Part shown: positions 39,537 through 52,202 of the stretch, one piece after another | Layout: the number at the start of each line of letters is the position of its first letter | Position numbering within the stretch: the stretch's first letter is position 1 | Assembly: GCF_036867135.1 (NCBI RefSeq) | Contig: NZ_JBAJIJ010000001.1 | Coordinates: forward strand, 496,001 to 560,000 | Reading direction: 5' to 3' | Length of the DNA: 64,000 nt | Origin: Aeromicrobium sp. Sec7.5 | GTDB lineage: Bacteria > Actinomycetota > Actinomycetes > Propionibacteriales > Nocardioidaceae | Position numbers and translations under genes: made by a program | Notes under the pieces: model-generated | The model's database searches: none | What the model was told of the DNA's origin: nothing | Seen by the model: the letters and a program-made list of their open reading frames with translations, nothing else

Positions 39537-40702
39537 ACTCCCTCGACCTCGGCATCCTGATCATCGCCCTGGCCTTCGCGATCTCCGGTGTCGTGCAGGG
39601 GTTCCTGGCCAACCTCGCCGCCACGGTCGGGCTCCTGGTCGGCGGGCTCCTGGCGGTGCTGCTGGTGCCCCTCGTCATCTCGCCGGCCGAGCCGAACCTC
39701 GCCGCGTCGCTGACAGCGCTCGGCATCGTCGTCGCCGCCGCGGCCGGGGGCCAGATCCTCGGCACCGTCGTGGGTGCCGACCTGCGACGCACCGTGCGCT
39801 CGCCGCGGGGGCGGTGGGTCGACGCGGCCGGTGGGGGCGTCCTCAGCGTCGTCTCGGTGCTCGTCGTGTCCTGGGCGCTCGGCTACGCCGTCAGCGGCAC
39901 GACGGTGCCGTACCTGTCGACCGCCGCCCGGGAGTCCGCGATCCTCGGCACGGTCGACCGTGCGATGCCCTCGCAGGCCAGCGGGGTCCTGCGGGCCTTC
40001 AGCGACGTCATCGACGCCAATCTGTTCCCGCGCTACCTCGACCCGTTCGACAGCGAGGACATCGTCCGGGTCGGACCGCCCGACCCGGCCACGCTCCAGC
40101 TGCCCGGTGTCGATCAGGCGGCCGTCTCGGTCGTGAAGATCCTGGGTGAGGCCTCCTGCGACCGCGGCATCGAGGGCACGGGTTTCGTGTTCGCCGAGGA
40201 CCGGGTCATGACCAACGCCCACGTCGTCGCCGGGGTCTCGCGGCCCGACGTGGTCACGACCGAGGGCTCGTTCGAGGCGACGGTCGTCGTGTTCGATCCC
40301 GAGCTCGACGTCGCGGTGCTCGCGGTCGACCTCGACCTGCCCGCGCTGGCGTTCGACACCGACGGCGAGGCCGGTCAGGACGCCGCGGTGCTCGGCTATC
40401 CTGGCAACGGTCCGTTCGACGCGCAGGCGGCACGCATCCGCGAACGCATCCGGCTCAACAGCCCCGACATCTACGACGGGGGACAGCACGTGCGCGAGTC
40501 GTTCTCGATCCGCAGCCTCGTGCGCTCGGGCAACTCGGGCGGTCCGCTCGTGTCGACCGAGGGGCAGGTGCTCGGCGTGATCTTCGCGGCGTCGATCACC
40601 GACTCGAACACCGGCTACGCGCTCACGGCCGAGCAGGTCGCCGACGCCGCTGAGACCGGCAGCTCGGCCACCGCCTCGGTCGACACCGGCGGTTGTGCGT
40701 GA
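39533..40702 (+). CDS. marP: MarP-like periplasmic serine protease
   Basis: The 389-residue protein has four N-terminal membrane helices of CvpA type (about residues 1-125), a linker, then a chymotrypsin-fold domain with GTGFVFAEDRVMTNAHVVAG (catalytic His), Asp in DPELDVAVLAVD, and SGNSGGPLVS (catalytic Ser). Two Cys in the domain could form the redox-sensitive disulfide known in M. tuberculosis MarP (Rv3671c). MarP protects against acid and oxidative stress. Confidence 0.9.
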   Translation: MNSLDLGILIIALAFAISGVVQGFLANLAATVGLLVGGLLAVLLVPLVISPAEPNLAASLTALGIVVAAAAGGQILGTVVGADLRRTVRSPRGRWVDAAGGGVLSVVSVLVVSWALGYAVSGTTVPYLSTAARESAILGTVDRAMPSQASGVLRAFSDVIDANLFPRYLDPFDSEDIVRVGPPDPATLQLPGVDQAAVSVVKILGEASCDRGIEGTGFVFAEDRVMTNAHVVAGVSRPDVVTTEGSFEATVVVFDPELDVAVLAVDLDLPALAFDTDGEAGQDAAVLGYPGNGPFDAQAARIRERIRLNSPDIYDGGQHVRESFSIRSLVRSGNSGGPLVSTEGQVLGVIFAASITDSNTGYALTAEQVADAAETGSSATASVDTGGCA

Positions 40703-41544
40703 GGGGTTTCGGGTCGCTTCTCGCCGGCCTCGTCGCGGTCGTCGCGTTCGCGGTCGCGCTGCCGCTCGCGTGGCTGGCCGTCGAGATCGCCGACGAGGAC
40801 GGCTACGTCGAGCTCAGTCGCGGCATCCTCGACGACACCGCGACACGCACGGCCTTGGTCGAGGCAGTCGTCGACGAGCTCGACGGGCGCACCCGCGACC
40901 GCCTCGAGGAACTCAGGATCCCCGCCGACGTCATCGACCGCACGCTGGAGGAGCTGGCCGGGTTCGTGGGGGAGGGCCTCGCCAGTGACGTGGTCGTCGA
41001 CGGGTGGGGTGACTCCCAGCGCCAGGCGCACCGGGAGATGTTCCGCGGCGAGGACCAGGACTACAGATTCGTCGTCGACCTCGCCCCGCTCGTCGCCGCC
41101 GTGGCGACCGAGGCCGGGGTCGAGCTCGACGTGACGAGCGTGCCGATCGAGATGCAGGACCAGCAGGCGCGGCGAGCCGTCGCCACCGCCGCGGCGAGTC
41201 CGCAGCTGGCCGTCGGTGCGGGTGTGGTGACCCTCGCCGGTGCCGTGCTGGCACAGGTCCTGGCGCGCCGTCGAGGCGTCGCCCTGGTGTGGCTCGGCGC
41301 CGGTGCGCTGGCCGTCACGGGCCTGCTCCACCTCGGGGCCCGTGTCGCGGCGTCGACCGATCCTTCAGCGGGCACGGATGCGGGCACCCGGGTGGGACTC
41401 GTCCTCGTCGACGTCGCCCGGGCGTCGTTCGACGACCTGCTCGCCAAGGCCGCGATCGGTGGCGGCGTCGTGCTCGTGGTCGGCGTGGTGCTGGCCGTCG
41501 CGGAGTCGGTCAGGCAGGGTCGAGGTCGGACCGCTGGCCCTTGA
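40699..41544 (+). CDS. Membrane protein with long extracytoplasmic domain
   Basis: The 281-residue product begins at a GTG overlapping marP (GTGA). It has an N-terminal membrane segment, an extracytoplasmic domain of about 150 residues (acidic, helical), then three hydrophobic segments near the end. I do not recognise the family; operon position suggests a partner of MarP. Its last 35 bp overlap the convergent holin-like gene. Confidence 0.7.
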   Translation: MRGFGSLLAGLVAVVAFAVALPLAWLAVEIADEDGYVELSRGILDDTATRTALVEAVVDELDGRTRDRLEELRIPADVIDRTLEELAGFVGEGLASDVVVDGWGDSQRQAHREMFRGEDQDYRFVVDLAPLVAAVATEAGVELDVTSVPIEMQDQQARRAVATAAASPQLAVGAGVVTLAGAVLAQVLARRRGVALVWLGAGALAVTGLLHLGARVAASTDPSAGTDAGTRVGLVLVDVARASFDDLLAKAAIGGGVVLVVGVVLAVAESVRQGRGRTAGP

Positions 41545-41950
41545 GCGCCGCCGGGATCTGCTTCGCGGTCTCGATCGTGGCCTCGGGCGCGCGGATCTTC
41601 TTGATCCGGTTGATGCCGAACACCACCAGCAGCGCCGCGAGCAGCGTGTAGGTGCCGGCCACGATCAGGAACGCCCACGCGGGGTGCAGGCCGGTCATCG
41701 TCAGGAAGTACGCGAACGCGAACGACAGCATGATGACGATCAGCACGCCGAAGAATCCGGCGACGATGAAGAGCAGCGATCCGAGCACGCCGGCCTTCAC
41801 GCTGAAGCGCAGCTCGGCCTTGGCGAGGGCCACCTCGTGCTGCACCAGGGACGACAGGTCCCGGCTGGCGTCGGCGACGAGCCGGCCGATCGTGGGCTCC
41901 TCGACCTTGTCGGTCGCGGCGTCGGACGATGACTTCACGCTGATGGCCAT
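41510..41950 (-). CDS. Holin-superfamily III / DUF1469 membrane protein (Rv3669-like)
   Basis: The 146-residue protein has an amphipathic N-terminus (SSLVQHEVALAKAELRFSVKAG), two hydrophobic helices and a basic tail, matching the putative actinobacterial holin-X family and Rv3669. No other phage genes are near, so it is a chromosomal membrane protein. It starts at ATG 41950. Confidence 0.8.
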   Translation of the reverse strand: MAISVKSSSDAATDKVEEPTIGRLVADASRDLSSLVQHEVALAKAELRFSVKAGVLGSLLFIVAGFFGVLIVIMLSFAFAYFLTMTGLHPAWAFLIVAGTYTLLAALLVVFGINRIKKIRAPEATIETAKQIPAALKGQRSDLDPA

Positions 41951-41994
41951 GGGCGTGAGCCTACAAGCGACGGGCCCCGCCGCACCACGGGCCG

Positions 41995-42113
41995 GCGAGG
42001 GGCGGTGAGTGTTCCACCTGCAGGCGAGGGGCGGTGAGTGTTCCACCGCACCAGCGCTCGTGCGCTGGAACACTCGCCGCCGGCCCGCGCACGGGTGGAA
42101 GACTCACCGCCCG
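41995..42113. repeat. Cluster of intergenic palindromes, GCGGTGAGTGTTCCACCG type
   Basis: A 24-bp unit beginning GCGAGGGGCGGTGAGTG occurs twice in direct order (41995-42018 and 42024-42047), and two inverted variants lie at about 42064-42083 and 42093-42113. The core differs from the cluster at 34002 at four of 18 positions. The cluster fills the gap between acs and the holin-like gene. Confidence 0.7.
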
Positions 42114-42124
42114 ACGCCGGAGGA

Positions 42125-44104
<1,980 letters not shown>

Positions 44105-44136
44105 AGGTGTCTCCTGGTCGAGGGTGCGGTCGTGAT

Positions 44137-44703
44137 TCATCGTGTCCCACGCCACAGCATGCCGCGAGGCGTGTTGCAGGTCGGTTGCGGGGCGAGCGCG
44201 GCTCGCCGCGACGACCGGGCAGCGGTGACGAGGGCACGTCCGTCGCCGAGCGGAGGCACCAGCGCGAGCACGTGCGCGAGGTACCACCACCGCAGGGTGG
44301 AGCCGGGCAGCAGGACCCCCAGCCCGAGCCCGACCAGGACGCACGCTCCCGGACCGGCGACGGCCACTGCGGCGATCTGTCGCGGACTCATCAGCCCGCA
44401 CGGGTGCAACGAGATCCGCCAGCCGGTGCGCTCCAGCCAGACCTGGTCGACCGAGGCGATGCGGCGCAGCGCCAGGAGGTGGGCGAGCTCGTGCACCACG
44501 AACGAGCCCAGGAGACCGAGGATCACGACCGCCGTGAGGCGACCGAACATCTGCGCGGGCACGGGGTCGCCGGACGCGCTCCACCAGCCACCTGCGGCGG
44601 CGGTGAGCGCCCCGAGGAGGGCCAGCAGTGGCCACACCTGGATGACGACCGTGGCCGCCACCCGGGCGGCCGTGGCCGGCACGGCACGACGTGCCGGGGG
44701 CAC
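44137..44703 (-). CDS. M50-like membrane metalloprotease-type protein
   Basis: The 188-residue protein has about four membrane segments and the zinc motif HELAH (in SFVVHELAHLLALRR), with LALVPPLGDGRALV near the end resembling the site-2 protease LDG motif (here LGDG). These are the marks of minimal M50 peptidases; the first helices are short. It ends overlapping the alternative acs start. Substrate unknown. Confidence 0.7.
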   Translation of the reverse strand: MPPARRAVPATAARVAATVVIQVWPLLALLGALTAAAGGWWSASGDPVPAQMFGRLTAVVILGLLGSFVVHELAHLLALRRIASVDQVWLERTGWRISLHPCGLMSPRQIAAVAVAGPGACVLVGLGLGVLLPGSTLRWWYLAHVLALVPPLGDGRALVTAARSSRRAALAPQPTCNTPRGMLWRGTR

Positions 44704-44706
44704 GGC

Positions 44707-45027
44707 TCAGGCTCCGCCCTGCTGCTCGAGCAGCTGCTGACGGTACTGCTTGAGCGCGCGGTAGGTGAGCTGGATGACCGTGAGCATGATGGCCAGGACG
44801 ACGAACAGCAGCACGAGCGGCAGGGGGTTCTCGACGCCCATCGTGACCGAGGTCGAGCCGTCGGCGGCATCGCGCGACTCGAACATCAGCGCGCCGAAGA
44901 ACGTCTCGCGGCGCACGTCGCCGTCATCGCTCGAGAACATGAGGTACAGCAGGGTCAGGGTGGCGATCACGAGGGTCAGCAGCGCGGCTCCGGCCAGGCT
45001 GTTGACGAGGACGAGGACCTTCTTCAT
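44707..45027 (-). CDS. Small two-helix membrane protein linked to the ABC transporter
   Basis: The 106-residue protein has a first membrane helix (SLAGAALLTLVIATLTLLYLMF), an extracytoplasmic loop of about 35 residues and a second helix (PLVLLFVVLAIMLTVIQL) with a charged tail ending QQLLEQQGG. AAGGAG lies before its ATG. It is the last gene of the ABC operon; role unknown. Confidence 0.6.
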   Translation of the reverse strand: MKKVLVLVNSLAGAALLTLVIATLTLLYLMFSSDDGDVRRETFFGALMFESRDAADGSTSVTMGVENPLPLVLLFVVLAIMLTVIQLTYRALKQYRQQLLEQQGGA

Positions 45028-46447
45028 GGCGACTCCTTGAGGTGGACGCGGCGATGCCGATGACGCTGTAGACGACGAACAGGGCGACCGTGGCGACCGC
45101 GAACGAGGCAGCCGCAGCGGGAGGGAGCTGGAGGATGCCGACGCCGAGTCCGAGCAGCGCGACGAGCGCGGCGGTGAGCGAGACGCCGACGAAGACTGAG
45201 AACGGGTTGTCGTCCTCGGCGGGGAAGATGATGCCGACGCCCAGTGCCACGAGGACGCCGGCGAGGCTCGCCACGAGAGGCACGGCCAGGCCGCCGGCCG
45301 TCTCGGGGCGCACCGCGATCACCGCCACGGTGGCGGGTGCCGCGGCCGTGAGCCAGAGCAGTGCCTGAGCGCGCACGAGGTACCCGTAGACGGCCCAGGC
45401 CGAGGGCGTGCCGCCGCGCAGTCGGCGCAGCGGGTCGGTGGCGGCGAACTGGTAGAGCGCGCCCATCGAGAGGACCGAGAGTGCCCAGAGGGGATGCGCG
45501 ACCGGCCGGACGCAGAGTGCCACGAGCAGCGCCACTGCGAGTACGGCGGGCAGCCAGGTCTGGAAGCTCCGGAAGGCGCACCAATCGTAGGGGCCGAACA
45601 GGCGCCCGGTCACGGGCCCGGCCCGCCACGGCAGGAAGCGCGCCTGTCGGAGGTGCCGGTCGGGGGTGAGCAGGACCGTGGCGACCGCGAGGGCGACGAC
45701 GAGCGCCAGGCCGCCCGCGAGGGCGGCGGGGTGGCCGATCCGGTCGGCCAGGACGCCGACGGCAGACGTCCAGGGTCGCTCGCCCGAGCCGCTCAGGTAG
45801 GCCGAGCTCGCTTCGGCTGCCAGGCGCGGCACCGTGGACACGTGGGCCACGAGCAGGACGAACAGGAGCACGACGAGGACGACCGGTTGGGCGCGCCGCA
45901 GTCCGACCGCGGTGAGCAACCGTGACAGGACCTGGTGCGCGAGGCTCACCGTGAGGTACGTGAGCAGGGCCGGCAGCGCGACCGCCTCGACGAGCGGCAC
46001 GAGTCCACCGGGACCGCGCACCACGAGGGACGCGATCGAGAGCGAGCACACGCCGGCCGTGACGACGGCGGCCGACATCGCTCCCTCGTACAGCACGAAC
46101 GCGGCGGCGCGTTCGCGATTGGTGACCGGAAGGGCGAAGGTCAGCGCGAGCATGCCCTCGGCGTTGAGGAACAGGGTCTTGACCAGCACCGCGGCGGCGA
46201 GGCACCACATGACGGTCGAGACGGTCGTGACGTCGAGCAGGAGCTCCCACGCCTCGGGCTCCTCCCGGAGCGGTGCGAGGAACGTGACGGCGCCCGCCAC
46301 CGCCGCGGCGAGGAGGGCGAGCAGCGCCACCCCCACCGCCAGACGGATCGGCCGCGAGGCGAGCACCCCGGCCCGCAGCACACGGCGACCGGCGTAGCGC
46401 AGCAGCAGGTGCGCGAGCACGAGGGAGCGGGAGGGGCGCACGGTCAC
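44924..46447 (-). CDS. ABC transporter membrane protein
   Basis: The 507-residue product has about 12 hydrophobic segments and begins at a GTG overlapping the ATPase stop (GTGA). It is an ABC-2-like permease of no named family. The membrane region ends at VVYSVIGIAAS; the frame then runs on for about 39 residues of Arg/Pro-rich sequence that overlaps the next gene by 104 nt. That tail looks non-native, so a frameshift or a lost stop near 45030 is possible. Confidence 0.7.
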   Translation of the reverse strand: MTVRPSRSLVLAHLLLRYAGRRVLRAGVLASRPIRLAVGVALLALLAAAVAGAVTFLAPLREEPEAWELLLDVTTVSTVMWCLAAAVLVKTLFLNAEGMLALTFALPVTNRERAAAFVLYEGAMSAAVVTAGVCSLSIASLVVRGPGGLVPLVEAVALPALLTYLTVSLAHQVLSRLLTAVGLRRAQPVVLVVLLFVLLVAHVSTVPRLAAEASSAYLSGSGERPWTSAVGVLADRIGHPAALAGGLALVVALAVATVLLTPDRHLRQARFLPWRAGPVTGRLFGPYDWCAFRSFQTWLPAVLAVALLVALCVRPVAHPLWALSVLSMGALYQFAATDPLRRLRGGTPSAWAVYGYLVRAQALLWLTAAAPATVAVIAVRPETAGGLAVPLVASLAGVLVALGVGIIFPAEDDNPFSVFVGVSLTAALVALLGLGVGILQLPPAAAASFAVATVALFVVYSVIGIAASTSRSRHEEGPRPRQQPGRSRAADPRDRHPDPAVPHVLER

Positions 46448-47154
46448 CGGTCCTCGGCGTCGAGATGGGCGAAGACCATCGAGGCGAGCGACCCGTGGCG
46501 CTCGAGCAGGGCCGACGTGGTGTCGTCGGCCACGACGCGGCCGAGGTCGAGGAACACCACGCGGTCGGCGAGTCGTTCCAGCAGGGCGAAGTCGTGCGTG
46601 CACAGCAGCACCGCCCCGCCGTCGGCGCGCAGGCGGGACAGCTCCTTCTCGCAGAGGCGCAACGACTCGACGTCGATCCCGTTGAGGGTCTCGTCGACGA
46701 CGGTGAGCGGCCGGCGCATCGTGAGCGCACTGACGAACTGGGTCTTCTTGCGCATTCCGTGCGAGTAGTCCTCGATCAGGTCGTCGAGGCGACCCCGCAT
46801 CCCGAACCGGGCGAAGAGGCCCTCGGCGTCGCCCGTTCCCCGCCGGTAGAGCGCGCCGATCATGTCGAGGTACTCGCGCCCGGTGAGGAACTGGGGGAGG
46901 TGGTCGTCGCTCGGCAGGTACAGCGACCGCTCCTTCGCCGTCGCCGTCGTGTGGGCGACGCCGTCGATCGTGATCTGACCGTCCTGGGCGGCGAGGAGGT
47001 CGAAGACCGCGCGGATCAGCGTGGACTTGCCGGACCCGTTGGGCCCGACGAGTCCCACGACCTGACCGGCGTCGACGCGCAGGCTCACGTCGTGGAGCAC
47101 GCGCACCCCGGCGTCGTACGCGAAGCCCAACGACCGGACGTCGAGGGCGGTCAT
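46444..47154 (-). CDS. ABC transporter ATP-binding protein
   Basis: The 236-residue ATPase has Walker A VGPNGSGKST, Walker B LTVVDETLNGID and the H-loop in LLCTHDFALL. The signature motif is degenerate: EDYSHGMRKKTQ replaces LSGGQ. Such variants occur in bacteriocin- and membrane-protein-type ABC-2 transporters. It pairs with the permease downstream. Confidence 0.88.
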   Translation of the reverse strand: MTALDVRSLGFAYDAGVRVLHDVSLRVDAGQVVGLVGPNGSGKSTLIRAVFDLLAAQDGQITIDGVAHTTATAKERSLYLPSDDHLPQFLTGREYLDMIGALYRRGTGDAEGLFARFGMRGRLDDLIEDYSHGMRKKTQFVSALTMRRPLTVVDETLNGIDVESLRLCEKELSRLRADGGAVLLCTHDFALLERLADRVVFLDLGRVVADDTTSALLERHGSLASMVFAHLDAEDR

Positions 47155-47184
47155 GGCCGCACCGCCCCGCCGTCCAGGTGCGGT

Positions 47185-47232
47185 GGCGGGGCCGACCCGG
47201 GTCGTGCCCGGGGGGTTCGGGTCGGCCCCGCC
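47185..47232 (-). terminator. 15-bp hairpin between the 88-residue gene and the ABC genes
   Basis: GGCGGGGCCGACCCG and its perfect complement form a 15-bp stem around an 18-nt loop, starting 14 bp after the stop of the gene at 47246. It could terminate or attenuate transcription before the ABC genes. Confidence 0.65.
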
Positions 47233-47245
47233 GGTCCTGGGTCAC

Positions 47246-47512
47246 CTAGACGCACTGGATGTTCACCTTGAGGCCGAAGTTCTTGAAGGACCACTCCCCG
47301 GTGAAGCGCTTGCCCTTCTTGACGACGCACCACACGGCCATGCCGGCCAGGAGCGTGGCACCCATCCCGAGGATGACGGCGGTGAACACGAGGAACCAGC
47401 CGTCGTAGCGGACGAGCCCCCGCTCGAGTCTGAGCTGGGCGCGGTGGACGGTGTTGGTCGTCCATGCGTGGGCGTGGGCCGACGCGGTGTTCGGCAGATC
47501 GATCACGGACAT
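47246..47512 (-). CDS. Small single-helix membrane protein upstream of the ABC transporter
   Basis: From ATG at 47512 the product is 88 residues. It has a His/Thr-rich soluble start, a membrane helix (WFLVFTAVILGMGATLLAGMAVW) and a basic tail (KKGKRFTGEWSFKNFG) ending in a Cys-Val pair. No family recognised. It heads the leftward ABC cluster, separated by a strong hairpin, and could be a substrate, leader or accessory of that transporter. Confidence 0.5.
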   Translation of the reverse strand: MSVIDLPNTASAHAHAWTTNTVHRAQLRLERGLVRYDGWFLVFTAVILGMGATLLAGMAVWCVVKKGKRFTGEWSFKNFGLKVNIQCV

Positions 47513-47785
47513 CTCATGGGTTCCTTCCCCGAAGGAGCACGGGGCCGACCACCCGATGTGACCGCGTTCCCCGATACTGATCCGTAGCATCTCCGACGGC
47601 GCGGACCGTCGTCAACGACCCGTTCCGAGGCTGTGGACAGCGCGATTCGTCCCCACCACCGCCGGGCCCCGGGCGATGCGACAGGAGCCGCGCGGGTGTC
47701 GGACCGTTCCCCTCGCCCGCTCGAGGTCCGGGGCGGGCTCGACACCGCCGACGCCGGGTGCCACGGTGGGCAGGAGTCTCGATGA

Positions 47786-50050
<2,265 letters not shown>

Positions 50051-50053
50051 CCT

Positions 50054-50126
50054 CGCCAAGAATTGCGCTCAGTTGTGCGGTTTCCCTCCGGGGGTTCTGC
50101 GCAACTGGGCGCATTTCTCGTTGGCG
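50054..50126. terminator. Long bidirectional hairpin between convergent icd and ECF genes
   Basis: CGCCAAGAATTGCGCTCAG and its counterpart ending in GGGCGCATTTCTCGTTGGCG pair over about 25 nt with a few bulges. The hairpin lies 3 bp past icd and 4 bp before the end of the ECF gene, so it can serve both. Confidence 0.65.
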
Positions 50127-50130
50127 GGGC

Positions 50131-50736
50131 TCAGTCGTCGAGGCCGCGGGCGGCCAGGGCGTCGCCCGTCGCGTAGGCGTGCGCCACGACCCGGATCGCG
50201 AACGGCACCAGCAAGGCCCGCGGACTCCTCTCGAGTCCGCGGGCCTTGGCCGCTGCGCGGGTCTCGTTCGCGACCTCCAGCACAGCCGGGAGCGCACGCA
50301 GCACCAGGGCGAACGCCAGGGCGATCCGTTCCGGGCGTGCGCCGACGAGCCGTACGGGCGACGCGATCCGCTCGATCGTGCCGAGCAGGTCGTCGACCGC
50401 GGTCGTGGCCGTGAAGGCCAGGCCGACGAGGAACAGTGCGAGCAGGCTGCCGACGACCGCGGCCGCGACCTCAGGTCCGCGTTGCCACGTCTGGAACGCC
50501 GCCACCAGCGCCATCAGCACCAGGAACCCGCGCATCGTGCGGAGGGTGCGGCGCAGGGCCAGGCCCGACCAGACCGCCACCGCGATCGCGACGACGGCGT
50601 ACGTGGGGGAGGTGACCGGTCCGCGGGTGGCGACGACGAGGATCGACCACGCAGCGACCACGGCGAGCTTCGGCCCCACCGGCATTCGGTGCAGCGCCGT
50701 GGTGCCGGGGCGGTAGACGCCCAGCAGCTCAGACAT
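50131..50736 (-). CDS. bioN: ECF transporter T component (BioN-like)
   Basis: The 201-residue protein has about five membrane helices and the coupling helices with ARPERIALAFALVLRALPAV and AAKARGLERSPRALLVP (Ala-Arg-Gly motif) that contact the ATPase. It is the third gene of the leftward bioY-A-T operon, so biotin is the likely substrate. ATG at 50736 is 8 bp after the ATPase gene. Confidence 0.85.
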   Translation of the reverse strand: MSELLGVYRPGTTALHRMPVGPKLAVVAAWSILVVATRGPVTSPTYAVVAIAVAVWSGLALRRTLRTMRGFLVLMALVAAFQTWQRGPEVAAAVVGSLLALFLVGLAFTATTAVDDLLGTIERIASPVRLVGARPERIALAFALVLRALPAVLEVANETRAAAKARGLERSPRALLVPFAIRVVAHAYATGDALAARGLDD

Positions 50737-50744
50737 CGCTCGGC

Positions 50745-51434
50745 TCAGGCATCGGTCAGCGCCACGTAGTGGTCGACGGCGTCGGTCGCCGGTCCGTCGA
50801 ACACGACCCGGGCGGCGTCCACGACGAGGACCCGGTCGCACCGGCGGGCGAGGTCGAGGTCGTGGGTCACGAGCACGAGCTGCTGGCGCAGGGCGAAGAG
50901 ACGGTCGGCGACGGCCCGGGTGTTGCGCAGGTCGAGCAGCGTCGTCGGCTCGTCGGCCACGACGACCTCAGGATCGGTGGCGAGCACTCCGGCCAGGGCC
51001 AGCAGCTGCTTCTGTCCGCCGGACAGCGAGTGAACCGGCACGTCGGCACGGTCCCCGAGGCCGATCTCGTCGAGCACCTCGCGCGCCCGCCTGCGGCGCG
51101 CGGCCTTGTCGGGCACGCTGCGCCGGAGCGACAGGGTGACGTCCTCGAGCGGGGTCGGCATGACGAGCTGCGCGTCCGGATGGGTGAACACGAAGCCGAC
51201 CCGGCGACGTACCTCGCGCCCGTCCCGAGCGACGTCCAGGCCGTCGACGAGCACGTGCCCGGCGGCCGGGAGCGCCAGGCCGTTGAAGAGCCGGGCGAGG
51301 GTCGACTTCCCGGAGCCGTTGGCGCCGATGATCCCGATCCGGCGCTCGCCGAGCGACAGGGTCGTCGGGTGCAGCAGGGTGACCGGCCCCTCGGGGGCGT
51401 CGACGACGACCGTCGCGTCCCGCAGCTCGATCAC
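50745..51434 (-). CDS. bioM: ECF transporter ATPase (BioM-like)
   Basis: The 229-residue ATPase has Walker A GANGSGKSTL, signature LSGGQKQLLALAGVL, Walker B VVADEPTTLLD and H-loop VLVTHDLDL. Its position between bioY and the T component marks it as the energising subunit of biotin uptake. Confidence 0.88.
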   Translation of the reverse strand: MIELRDATVVVDAPEGPVTLLHPTTLSLGERRIGIIGANGSGKSTLARLFNGLALPAAGHVLVDGLDVARDGREVRRRVGFVFTHPDAQLVMPTPLEDVTLSLRRSVPDKAARRRRAREVLDEIGLGDRADVPVHSLSGGQKQLLALAGVLATDPEVVVADEPTTLLDLRNTRAVADRLFALRQQLVLVTHDLDLARRCDRVLVVDAARVVFDGPATDAVDHYVALTDA

Positions 51435-51495
51435 GGTGCTCCTCGGTCTCGGTCAGGGGCTCCTCGGTCTCGGAGCGTCTCCGTCAGGGGAGAAC

Positions 51496-52104
51496 CTACC
51501 CGCGCGTGAGGCGCGGGAAGGCGCGATGCACCGCCGCCGCCACGATCGCGGCGATCACGCCCTTGGCGACGTCGGCGAGGAAGAAGGGGGTGGCGTAGCC
51601 CCACGCGACGGCGAGCGAGACGTCGAGCGCGCGGGCCATGCCCAGGGTGCCGAGCGTGCCGACGACCGCGACCGTCACGATCGCGGCGGCGACCGCCACG
51701 GCGACCGTGAACACCGTCGCACCCCGACGGACGGCGTAGGTGGCGACCAGGCCCACCAGGAACGCGGCGATCGGGAAGGCGAGCAGGTAGCCCCCCGTCG
51801 CCCCGCCCCAGACGCCCGGGCCGGCCTGGCCCTGCGTGAAGATCGGCACGCCGGCCGTGGCCACCGCGAGGTAGAGCGCGACGGCGATGAACCCCCGCTT
51901 GGCGCCGAGCACGGCACCGGCGAGGAACACGCCGAACATCTGCAGCGTGAACGGGACGTTGGCGACGCCGTTGATCGCCGGCAGCACGGCGCACACGCCG
52001 ATCACGGCGGCGAAGGTCGTGACCAGGGCGAGATCGGTCGCGGGGGAGCTGCGGCGCGCGAGGGGTGCGGCGGTGCTGGTCGTGGCGGGGGTCGTGGCAG
52101 TCAT
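51496..52104 (-). CDS. bioY: Biotin transporter S component BioY
   Basis: The 202-residue membrane protein has the BioY features: NVPFTLQMFGVFLAGAVLGAKRG, GGATGGYLLAFPIAAFLVG and AWGYATPFFLADVAKGVIAA. ATG at 52104 is supported by AGGAG seven bases upstream. Biotin binding is the known family role. It is divergent from a TetR gene with shared operators. Confidence 0.92.
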   Translation of the reverse strand: MTATTPATTSTAAPLARRSSPATDLALVTTFAAVIGVCAVLPAINGVANVPFTLQMFGVFLAGAVLGAKRGFIAVALYLAVATAGVPIFTQGQAGPGVWGGATGGYLLAFPIAAFLVGLVATYAVRRGATVFTVAVAVAAAIVTVAVVGTLGTLGMARALDVSLAVAWGYATPFFLADVAKGVIAAIVAAAVHRAFPRLTRG

Positions 52105-52114
52105 GTCATGCTCC

Positions 52115-52142
52115 TGAACGGTGTTCACCTGAACGGTGTTCG
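52115..52142. promoter_or_regulatory. Twin BioQ-type operators
   Basis: TGAACGGTGTTCA (52115-52127) is a perfect palindrome and TGAACGGTGTTCG (52130-52142) is a near copy 15 bp away. They fit TGAAC-N3-GTTCA, the type described for the TetR-family biotin repressor BioQ, and lie between divergent bioY and the TetR gene. Confidence 0.75.
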
Positions 52143-52202
52143 GTAGTGTGGCACAGCGGCGCGCTCCGGCGCCAACCTGGGCACGGTGTCGGGAGGGGAC
52201 CC

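Noticed and set aside
41510..41950. Prophage remnant suggested by the holin-like gene
   Set aside because: No other phage genes nearby, and an equivalent gene is in the conserved mycobacterial block.
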